In this document: positions 7,412 through 13,137 of the stretch, in pieces | Layout: the number at the start of each line of letters is the position of its first letter | How positions within the stretch are numbered: position 1 is the first letter of the stretch | Source: Bacteroidales bacterium | GTDB taxonomy: Bacteria; Bacteroidota; Bacteroidia; Bacteroidales; Muribaculaceae | Reading direction: 5' to 3' | Assembly (NCBI GenBank): GCA_900752535.1 | Contig: CAADVV010000019.1 | Location: forward strand, 1-13,137 | DNA: 13,137 nt | Notes under the pieces: generated by a model | What the model was told of the DNA's origin: nothing | The model's input: only the letters and a program-made list of their open reading frames with translations | Database searches by the model: none | Position numbers and translations under genes: made by a program

Positions 7412-7561
7412 CGTTTCCTGAAGGAAGAATGCGCCGGCACCCTTATTGACAAAGTGTAACTAAATGGTTACAGCGGCCAAAGGCACACACAGCACCAACA
7501 GCGCTCCACCGGAAGCCATGATGTCAATCGCCCGCTTAAAAAAATCCCGATATAGTCTCAT
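7394..7561 (-). pseudogene. N-terminal remnant of a second PglC-type initiating transferase
   Basis: The minus strand from ATG 7559-7561 reads MRLYRDFFKRAIDIMASGGA, then LLVLCVPLAAVTI, a TAG stop at 7460-7462, and in the same frame LHFVNKGAGAFFLQE. After that the similarity ends, and a few unrelated codons lead to a TAA at 7394-7396. Aligned by eye without gaps to residues 5-47 of the intact transferase at 5701-6315, 25 of 43 positions are identical, including FFKR, LHF, GAG and FFLQE. The catalytic Asp-Glu region and everything beyond residue 49 are missing. It is therefore a dead 5' end of a former initiating transferase, not a functional small protein. It starts 10 bases after the AIPR gene stop, so it still has operon spacing. 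This is probably the trace of recombination that replaced the downstream half of the locus. Confidence 0.9.
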
Positions 7562-7571
7562 CTTCTACCTT

Positions 7572-9326
7572 CTATAATGACATAGGGGCTGAATATTCTG
7601 TATCAAGCACCGTAATAATAGAATGTGTCATTTTCTTGGGGTCAGTTCCTTCGCCTCTACATTTAAGTGCCCGCTCAGCCTTAATTATTACATCCAGACT
7701 TAAATCCAATATTTTTCTGAATTTGACGTCATCATCAATAATGGAGAGAATTTTTTGGCATATAGCCACCATCTTATGTGAATTCAGATTCAATTTCCTA
7801 TCTCTTTTGCCTTCGATGAGATGGCGAAAAATCATTAAAAGATAGTTTTTGTATTTATTTCCAATCTTTTTCATATCTTTCGGAAGAGAATGTAATAGAT
7901 CTTCGATACGATAGTATGCGCGACATGAAGTGTAGTAAACTATTGGATTATCGGAATCTTGAAATATTTCGTGGCGATGTGATTTCATCAGTGAAGCATA
8001 ATATTCATTGTTGATTCGATGTGGTTCGTCTAAAAACATGGCAACATGACAATTGACCTGTTGAGGAATGTTAAAAACCCGATAGCGGGGTATCTCATCA
8101 GCATTCACACGGTCATATTCACGTAATCGTCGTTCATAGTAAATCCTGTCAGGTTGTGTAAAAGTGTTGTAGAAATCCTGAATGGTTTTATGAATTTCTT
8201 TAATAGATTCGAACGCTTCAAGTGTGACTGCCGTTTGGCGGTTGGTTGAACGAATAATTTTATTTATGACATCCTGATTCTCTGATGCAATTACTTTGAC
8301 AGGTATCATGATACCGGATATGGAATGACGATTTTGAAAGAGAATATAACTTGTCTGGCACCCATTTACTATTTGATAGTCATTGATTGTTAGATCGTCA
8401 CCTACCTTATTAAGTGAGCGAGCTACAATTGTGACACCATTGTTAAGAATAGGAAATAGCGTCTTATCGCTTGCACTGTTTAGCGTGGATGTAATTTCCT
8501 TGTTCACAGAGTTCTCACCTAAAAAAGCTCGGACATTCTCATAAAACAAACTTTTGTCGAGTTTTCCATCATCTGAAATTACTTTGATAAATTCTTCGCT
8601 AGAGATGAATCCGACAAAAGCCTGTGATGTTCCCGGAATAGCCGGGAACGTAACGCTTCTTTCAAATTTCACCTGTACTTGTGCCGAGGAATTCATGCGC
8701 TTGTACATCTTCTGAAGACGTTTGGCGTCAAGGCACCTATAAGAGACTGAATCGAAAAGATTTGTGTCATATAGCTCCTTTTCCGCTGTAAAGGCCAGAT
8801 TCACGAGTTCGGGCTCCTCAACCCAATTGCCAGTCGTCGCAAAATATATTTCACATTCGGGATTGGAAGAAAGTTTGATGCTTTGTCTGAAAATTTCGTT
8901 TTTTATATTGTAAGCATTTCTCAGTTTTCTGTTTTCCGGAGCAGTATTTGGTTTGAAAAAACGCTTAACTCCTTCTTTAGTTTTGAGCATTTCCCCACTG
9001 TCAAAAGTTGAGGAAGTCTTTGCCTGAGTAAATATGAATTTCGCATCGAATTTTTTACGTGATCCGATAATATCTCTTGCTTCCTCTACGGAAAAAATCG
9101 GTTGATCGTTGATTAATATCAAGATACCGTCAATTCCCCAGTCCCCTCCAAGCCCTGTGTGCACCATGGAATAGGAATCACGGTGCGTTTCATATGCTCC
9201 CGGACAATTCGTCAGGAACACTACATAATTGACAAAGTGCTCAAACTTTACACTAATATCTTCTTTAGGCTTAACTCCTAGGTATTTGCAGGTATTTTCT
9301 GTATATGTATTCGTAATCTGGTCCAT
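7572..9326 (-). CDS. AIPR-family abortive infection (phage resistance) protein with nuclease-like N-terminus
   Basis: The product is 584 residues from ATG 9324-9326, which follows the glycosyltransferase stop by 13 bases and has the AT-rich leader usual in this phylum. An upstream ATG at 9378-9380 would add 18 residues and overlap that gene by 41 bases. The central region carries the AIPR signature: FYENVRAFLGENSVNKEI, FPILNNGVTIVA and YQIVNGCQTSYIL, then STNRQTAV. The first 110 residues hold GGDWGIDGI (D66) and FIFTQAKTS (Q101, K103), spaced like the D...(E/Q)xK core of PD-(D/E)xK nucleases such as Mrr. AIPR proteins are linked to abortive infection against phages; the mechanism is not settled. 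No partner methylase, antitoxin or helicase is visible. It looks more AT-rich than the upstream epimerase gene and sits inside the capsule operon, suggesting insertion as cargo. Confidence 0.88.
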   Translation of the reverse strand: MDQITNTYTENTCKYLGVKPKEDISVKFEHFVNYVVFLTNCPGAYETHRDSYSMVHTGLGGDWGIDGILILINDQPIFSVEEARDIIGSRKKFDAKFIFTQAKTSSTFDSGEMLKTKEGVKRFFKPNTAPENRKLRNAYNIKNEIFRQSIKLSSNPECEIYFATTGNWVEEPELVNLAFTAEKELYDTNLFDSVSYRCLDAKRLQKMYKRMNSSAQVQVKFERSVTFPAIPGTSQAFVGFISSEEFIKVISDDGKLDKSLFYENVRAFLGENSVNKEITSTLNSASDKTLFPILNNGVTIVARSLNKVGDDLTINDYQIVNGCQTSYILFQNRHSISGIMIPVKVIASENQDVINKIIRSTNRQTAVTLEAFESIKEIHKTIQDFYNTFTQPDRIYYERRLREYDRVNADEIPRYRVFNIPQQVNCHVAMFLDEPHRINNEYYASLMKSHRHEIFQDSDNPIVYYTSCRAYYRIEDLLHSLPKDMKKIGNKYKNYLLMIFRHLIEGKRDRKLNLNSHKMVAICQKILSIIDDDVKFRKILDLSLDVIIKAERALKCRGEGTDPKKMTHSIITVLDTEYSAPMSL

Positions 9327-9339
9327 TAATTGCTTAATT

Positions 9340-10473
9340 TTATAAAGACTGATACATCTCAAGGGTTGCGCGCCAGACATCCGGTCGGTTAAAGCGTTTT
9401 ACGACCATGTCGCGCGTTGTTTTAGCCATTGATTGCCTAAGCGAACTATCGGCATATAAGCGTTTCATAGCATCATAAAGTGCGCTCTGGTTCCGCTTGG
9501 GTATTATTAATCCGTTTATGCCGTCGGTGATGGCGTCGGTTGCTCCGTTTATGTCTGTGACAATTACCGGCAGGGACATTGACATCGCTTCGAGCACAAC
9601 GTTGGGGAATCCTTCACGATAGCTTGGCAGCACGAATATGTCCGCTGATTTCAAAAATGGACGCACGTCCTGTTGAGAGCCATATTCTATAATGCGGTTG
9701 TTGGACTTGATTATTTCTAAAGTTTCGGGGCGGAGTGGATCAAGGTTATCTTCGCGTCCGCCTATAAGATGGAGCTTGACATCATCGTGCTCCTGACTGA
9801 GCCTATTGAACGCCTCTACGAGTTCATTTACTCCTTTATCGCCTACAAGCCGCCCAACGAATATGAAATTAATGCCTTTTGAGTCGCCTCTAATCTCGGC
9901 AGCCTTCGTGCGGACTTCGGCACTGTTTGGGTCAAAATAGTTGACGTCGACTCCGTTCCCGCTGCCATTGAGTATGACTTTCAGTGTTTTTTTAGTGATA
10001 CGTTCTTTTCTCACGACGTCTGCCACGCCATTGCTTTGCGGTACAACTTTGGTGGCACACGCACAGGCAATTTTTTCCATCATTATCAGGAGCTTTCGGA
10101 GGTTGCCTTTGGCTGTCTCAAAACGAAGGCCGTTGACATTATAGATTCGTTTAGGCACTCTCGCGAGCCACGCCGCCATCAGCCCGAGCAACGCTCCTTT
10201 CGGGGTATTGGCATGAACAATATCAGGACGCTCACGGCGAAATAGTCTGTAAAGACTGATGAGTGAGAGAATATCGGCTTTGAGGCTGATTTCACGGTGC
10301 ATGTCGATATCGCGATATTCCACTCCCTCGCTTTCGGCCAAAGCTTTTAATCCACCTGTGTCCTTGGCCACGAGGATGACATCCATATATTGGTTCAGGA
10401 ATCCGATCTGTCCCTTTAGCAGATTGAGTGTCTGGCTGTGGGCAGTCATTCGGATAAGTTTTAAACGCTTCAT
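9340..10473 (-). CDS. GT4-family glycosyltransferase (CapM-like)
   Basis: A 377-residue two-domain GT-B enzyme. The N-terminal acceptor domain includes RPDIVHANTPKGALLG (82-97) and NVNGLRFE (112-119). The C-terminal donor domain begins around FIFVGRLVGDKGVNEL (203-218) and carries the GT4 EX7E motif in YREGFPNVVLEAMS (E287, E295). GT4 enzymes are retaining transferases using nucleotide sugars. The overall form resembles the galactosyl- and N-acetylhexosaminyl-transferases of capsule loci such as CapM. There is no membrane segment, so it should act on the cytoplasmic face on the undecaprenyl-linked acceptor. The ATG overlaps the previous gene's TGA by 4 bases (10470-10473), pointing to translational coupling. 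Donor and linkage are unknown. Confidence 0.92.
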   Translation of the reverse strand: MKRLKLIRMTAHSQTLNLLKGQIGFLNQYMDVILVAKDTGGLKALAESEGVEYRDIDMHREISLKADILSLISLYRLFRRERPDIVHANTPKGALLGLMAAWLARVPKRIYNVNGLRFETAKGNLRKLLIMMEKIACACATKVVPQSNGVADVVRKERITKKTLKVILNGSGNGVDVNYFDPNSAEVRTKAAEIRGDSKGINFIFVGRLVGDKGVNELVEAFNRLSQEHDDVKLHLIGGREDNLDPLRPETLEIIKSNNRIIEYGSQQDVRPFLKSADIFVLPSYREGFPNVVLEAMSMSLPVIVTDINGATDAITDGINGLIIPKRNQSALYDAMKRLYADSSLRQSMAKTTRDMVVKRFNRPDVWRATLEMYQSL

Positions 10474-11594
10474 AATTCCATCAGAAATTGTTGGACAGGT
10501 GTGACGTATCGGTTGAAATCAAATGTTTCTGAGTCAAGGTTTGATTTCATCGCGTCGAGCTCATTGCGGCTACGGATTAGGGCCCCTTGGATCGCAGTAG
10601 TGATATCTTTGGAGCTGAGACTTTTAATTACTATTGCTCCGCTTTTGGTGTTACCTCCTATGAAATCTTCAAGGTTACTGCTTAAGTTGGTTATCGGGAG
10701 GGTCCCTGAAGTAATTGTTTCGACAAATTTTGTCGGGAAACCGGCCTGGTTTGCCAATGTATCCGGACGTAGAAATATTTGGTAGTCTGCATCCAACAGA
10801 TATCTGATTACTTCTTCATGGGGTATACGGCCCAGAAAACGAGCATAGGGATGGATTGTAGTGTCGTGCCAGGTGTTGATATATTGCTCATGCGTGATTC
10901 CTATCACCGTGAATGTGAAGTCGTCTTTCTGATTGTCAAGTCCGGCGAGTATCAGGTCGAGACGGTCTTTTGATGCACCGGGGGAACCTGCGTAAACGAT
11001 CTTGATGGTCTTTGAATTGTCATCTGTCTCTTGATGCCATTTAGACTGCTTTCTGTCGATAAGTGGCGGGATGTTCACAACCGGTATTTTTTTTGCAGCA
11101 TAGTAGTCGGTCAGATAGCGACTGATGCATATTAGCCCGTCGAGTTTCAGGTGTGACTTCTTCATGCGCCGTTTGATGTCATAACCTTTTACCGCTTTAA
11201 ACACCGGGTTGCCCGATGCCTCATACCATTCTGTGACATCGGCTATGACTTTGATTCCGTGTTTATGACAGAATTTTGTGATACGCTCAATGGCGAAGGC
11301 CGGGTGATTGTAGAGTATGACGAGGTCGGGCTTGAATGTCTTTATTTCGTCGATAGAGTAGTCGCGGCCTGTGAGATAACGAACCCAGTCCATCGGCGAC
11401 TGCGGATAGGGATAGCCGATATAGTCAAATACGTCAACTGTCCCAGACTCCGGTTGACGACTGTGATGCTGCAATCCTGCAAAGCGGACTTCATAGTCAA
11501 GACACCGTAGCACCTTGGCTATACCGAGCACACGTTGGGCGGCAGCATTGCCGTCGGGCATTATGAATCCGCCTATATAGAGCGCCCTTTTCAT
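10470..11594 (-). CDS. GT4-type glycosyltransferase (possibly a WbuB/CapL-like FucNAc transferase)
   Basis: A 374-residue GT-B protein. The N-terminus MKRALYIGGFIMPDGNAAAQ with a flexible glycine-rich loop is followed by PDLVILYNHP (89-98) and IKVIADVTEWYE (114-125). The donor domain opens with IKIVYAGSPGASKDRLD (197-213) and includes DADYQIFLRPDT (268-279) and GFPTKFVET (285-293). The glutamate in KFVE probably serves as the second acid of the GT4 motif. Glycosyltransferases of this shape lie directly after the FucNAc 2-epimerase gene in several O-antigen and capsule loci, where they add L-FucNAc; that assignment here is by context. Its ATG overlaps the epimerase TGA by 4 bases (11591-11594). 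Confidence 0.87.
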   Translation of the reverse strand: MKRALYIGGFIMPDGNAAAQRVLGIAKVLRCLDYEVRFAGLQHHSRQPESGTVDVFDYIGYPYPQSPMDWVRYLTGRDYSIDEIKTFKPDLVILYNHPAFAIERITKFCHKHGIKVIADVTEWYEASGNPVFKAVKGYDIKRRMKKSHLKLDGLICISRYLTDYYAAKKIPVVNIPPLIDRKQSKWHQETDDNSKTIKIVYAGSPGASKDRLDLILAGLDNQKDDFTFTVIGITHEQYINTWHDTTIHPYARFLGRIPHEEVIRYLLDADYQIFLRPDTLANQAGFPTKFVETITSGTLPITNLSSNLEDFIGGNTKSGAIVIKSLSSKDITTAIQGALIRSRNELDAMKSNLDSETFDFNRYVTPVQQFLMEL

Positions 11595-12769
11595 TCTTTG
11601 CGCCAGACCATTTTGTTGACGACGGTGACGTATGACTGGATGATTTTGACGACGATGTTTGAGACGTTCTCACCGACATAGACGTCGACCGGTGTGCCGT
11701 CATCGTGGTTGCGGGTCATCTCAATGGCGGTCTCAACGGCCTGAAGTAGAGACTTTTCGTCGATGCCCGCCAGGATGAATCCGGCATTGTCTAGGCTCTC
11801 GGGGCGCTCGGTTGACGTACGGATACAGATGGCCGGGAACGGATGTCCGACGGAGGTGAAAAAGCTGCTTTCTTCAGGCAGCGTACCGGAGTCGGAGATT
11901 ACGGCCGCAGCGTTCATCTGCAGACAGTTGTAGTCGTGAAAGCCAAGAGGCTCGTGCTGTATTACACGACAGTCGAGCTTGAATCCTGACTGTTCGAGAC
12001 GCTTGCGCGAGCGAGGGTGACAGCTGTAAAGTATCGGCATGTCATATTTCTCGGCTATCGCGTTGATGGCATTGAAAAGGCTGAGGAAGTTCTTCTCGGT
12101 GTCGATATTCTCCTCCCGGTGAGCAGACAGCAATATGTAATTTCCCTTCTCGAGGCCGAGACGGGCGTGGATGTCGCTTGACTCGATGTCCCTGAGGTTC
12201 TGGTGAAGCACCTCGGCCATCGGCGAGCCCGTTACATAGGTGCGCTCTTTGGGAAGTCCGCAGTCTGCGAGATAGCGGCGTGCGTGCTCGCTGTAGCAGA
12301 GATTGACATCAGAGATTATGTCGACGATGCGGCGGTTGGTCTCCTCGGGCAGGCACTCGTCCTTACAGCGGTTGCCGGCCTCCATGTGGAAGATGGGGAT
12401 ATGCAGACGTTTGGCTGCTATGGCGCTCAGGCATGAGTTTGTGTCGCCGAGAATGAGCAGGGCATCGGGCTTGATTGCATTCATCAGCTTATACGAACAG
12501 TTGATGATATTGCCCACGGTTGCGCCCAAGTCGTCGCCGACGGCATCCATATAAACCTCGGGGTCAGCCAACTTGAGGTCTTTGAAGAACACGCCGTTGA
12601 GATTGTAGTCGTAGTTCTGGCCTGTATGTGCCAGAATCACGTCGAAATACTTGCGGCACTTGTTGATTGTCGCCGCAAGGCGGATAATCTCAGGCCGCGT
12701 GCCAACGATTATCAGCAGGCGCAAACGACCGTCTTCTTTGAATTTAATATCTTTATAATCAAGTTTCAT
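11591..12769 (-). CDS. fnlC: UDP-N-acetyl sugar 2-epimerase, FnlC/CapG/WbjD-like (UDP-L-FucNAc pathway)
   Basis: A 392-residue non-hydrolysing 2-epimerase. Motifs in order are LIIVGTRPEIIRL (19-31), HTGQNYDYNLN (48-58), ILGDTNSCLSAIAAKR (106-121, D109), FHMEAGNRCKD (127-137, E130), PEETNRRIVD (141-150), SAHREENIDTEKN (215-227, H217), GFHDYNCLQM (276-285) and SDSGTLPEE (292-300). The asparagine-rich EAGNRC, CLPEETNRR and LGFHDYN variants, as opposed to EAGLRT of WecB, match the FnlC/CapG/WbjD group. That group converts UDP-L-PneNAc (talose form) to UDP-L-FucNAc. The two earlier enzymes (FnlA/CapE, FnlB/CapF) are not in the window and would have to lie to the right. The gene is clearly G+C-richer than the AIPR gene. 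It starts 10 bases after the acyltransferase remnant. Confidence 0.85.
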   Translation of the reverse strand: MKLDYKDIKFKEDGRLRLLIIVGTRPEIIRLAATINKCRKYFDVILAHTGQNYDYNLNGVFFKDLKLADPEVYMDAVGDDLGATVGNIINCSYKLMNAIKPDALLILGDTNSCLSAIAAKRLHIPIFHMEAGNRCKDECLPEETNRRIVDIISDVNLCYSEHARRYLADCGLPKERTYVTGSPMAEVLHQNLRDIESSDIHARLGLEKGNYILLSAHREENIDTEKNFLSLFNAINAIAEKYDMPILYSCHPRSRKRLEQSGFKLDCRVIQHEPLGFHDYNCLQMNAAAVISDSGTLPEESSFFTSVGHPFPAICIRTSTERPESLDNAGFILAGIDEKSLLQAVETAIEMTRNHDDGTPVDVYVGENVSNIVVKIIQSYVTVVNKMVWRKE

Positions 12770-12779
12770 AGACGTCTCT

Positions 12780-13058
12780 TTAGAAATAGATTCCTTTTGA
12801 GTTGCCTTTGTAATTGTAATATTTCATCAGAGCTCTGTCTTTTTCTTCGCCTTTCAGATGACCAAGATGCAGAGACTCCCGTTGAGTTTTTTCAAAATAT
12901 TCGTCTGCTGTTTTGATGACTCTGGCGGGAACCCCGACTGCAACCGAATTATCAGGAATGTCACGTGTCACTATAGCGCCGGCGCCGATAATAACCTTGC
13001 TGCCGATTGTCACGCCCGGCATTATGATCACATTATTGCCGATTTTAGTAGATGACAA
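12780..13058 (-). pseudogene. C-terminal remnant of a hexapeptide-repeat acyltransferase (5' end lost)
   Basis: The 92-codon frame contains left-handed beta-helix repeats from about residue 6 (IGNNVI, IMPGVT, IGSKVI, IGAGAI). The family's C-terminal signature follows, TRDIPDNSVAVGVPARVI (31-48), then a charged tail (ADEYFEKTQRESL). This matches the end of WbbJ/LacA-type O-acetyltransferases, which transfer acetyl groups to sugars. The usual 90-150 N-terminal residues, including the catalytic histidine region, are absent. The first usable codon is only a TTG at 13056-13058, and an in-frame TAA sits two codons upstream. A later ATG lies inside the helix (residue 13). A natural start is therefore missing, and the gene was cut by a rearrangement or insertion to the right. 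It is unlikely to be an active acetyltransferase. The stop is 10 bases before the epimerase ATG. Confidence 0.8.
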
Positions 13059-13137
13059 AAATTAGAATTATGCTGTTAAACATCTAAATTTCAGTTGATT
13101 ATATTTGCAAAAGTCCCTGAAAATTAGTAATTTAAAG
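13059..13137. other. AT-rich non-coding edge replacing the acyltransferase 5' end
   Basis: From about 13059 the hexapeptide coding sequence gives way to AT-rich DNA with stops in the acyltransferase frame. The octamer AAAATTAG appears at 13058-13065 and again at 13120-13127 in the same orientation. This could be the end of an insertion sequence, an invertible promoter segment or a rearranged intergenic region. No terminal inverted repeat can be recognised with only one end in view. Confidence 0.4.
13100..13107 (+). promoter_or_regulatory. Possible Bacteroidota-type -7 promoter element pointing out of the window
   Basis: TATATTTG on the plus strand is an exact match to the TAnnTTTG -7 consensus of Bacteroidota primary sigma factor promoters. 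A good TTTG -33 box is not present at the expected distance; the nearest sequence is the weak TGTTAA at 13074-13079. If active it would drive a gene to the right of the window, opposite to the capsule genes, such as a transposase. Confidence 0.35.

Noticed and set aside
7394..7561. Treating the transferase remnant as a functional small membrane protein
   Set aside because: It has an in-frame stop at codon 34, lacks the catalytic Asp-Glu region and loses homology abruptly after residue 49.
9327..9380. Upstream ATG giving an 18-residue longer AIPR protein
   Set aside because: It lies within the coding sequence of the glycosyltransferase and its extra residues resemble no AIPR N-terminus. The ATG at 9326 has normal operon spacing. 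The longer form is not excluded.
11591..12769. Assignment as WecB/MnaA (UDP-GlcNAc to UDP-ManNAc)
   Set aside because: The EAGNRC, PEETNRR and LGFHDYN variants and the following glycosyltransferase fit the FnlC/CapG/WbjD group better, though a ManNAc activity cannot be excluded from sequence alone.
12626..12916. Plus-strand open frame of 96 codons spanning the start of the epimerase gene
   Set aside because: It is antisense to two clearly recognisable genes and has low-complexity, non-family sequence.
1..13137. CRISPR arrays, tRNA or rRNA genes, riboswitches, Rho-independent terminators
   Set aside because: I saw no regularly spaced repeats, cloverleaf or rRNA-like sequence, and no strong GC-rich hairpin followed by a T run on the minus strand between genes.

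Overview
The window is part of a capsular or exopolysaccharide biosynthesis locus from a member of the Bacteroidota, most likely order Bacteroidales. This rests on the gene content, the absence of Shine-Dalgarno sequences before the starts, and a TAnnTTTG-type promoter element at the right edge. Every supported gene lies on the minus strand, so transcription runs from the right edge (about 13.06 kb) to the left edge. Genes are separated by a few bases or overlap, including two 4-base ATGA overlaps, as in one long operon. The longest space without an intact gene is 190 bases (7382-7571), and it holds a gene remnant. I see no tRNA, rRNA, CRISPR array, complete insertion sequence or clear Rho-independent terminator.

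Right part (9.3-13.1 kb): the C-terminal remnant of a hexapeptide acyltransferase sits at the edge, cut off by AT-rich DNA carrying an outward-facing promoter-like element. Next come a WecB-type 2-epimerase resembling FnlC/CapG of the UDP-N-acetyl-L-fucosamine pathway and two GT4 glycosyltransferases. The epimerase looks clearly richer in G+C than the rest (34 of 60 in one sample I counted, against 19 of 60 in a sample of the AIPR gene).

Middle (6.3-9.4 kb): an AIPR-family abortive-infection protein with an N-terminal PD-(D/E)xK-like nuclease signature sits inside the capsule operon with operon-like spacing on both sides. Just downstream is an unlisted remnant of a PglC-type initiating phosphoglycosyl transferase, with an in-frame stop and a truncation. 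It is followed by an NAD-dependent epimerase/dehydratase.

Left part (1-6.3 kb): an intact PglC-like initiating transferase, then a run of genes unusual for pure sugar chemistry. These are two sugar-transfer-type ATP-grasp ligases flanking a CapA-like (poly-gamma-glutamate-capsule family) metallophosphatase homologue, a fold-III PLP-dependent amino acid decarboxylase, a CarB-like ATP-grasp ligase, and the first 36 codons of a DegT/DnrJ/EryC1/StrS aminotransferase. A reasonable inference is that the locus starts a glycan on undecaprenyl phosphate, extends it with FucNAc-type sugars, and decorates a sugar with an amino acid or decarboxylated amine through ATP-dependent amide bonds. The glycan structure cannot be read from the sequence.

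Most worth following up: the embedded AIPR gene, the decayed duplicate of the initiating transferase with a short direct repeat at its broken end, the ATP-grasp/CapA/decarboxylase module, and the truncated right edge.
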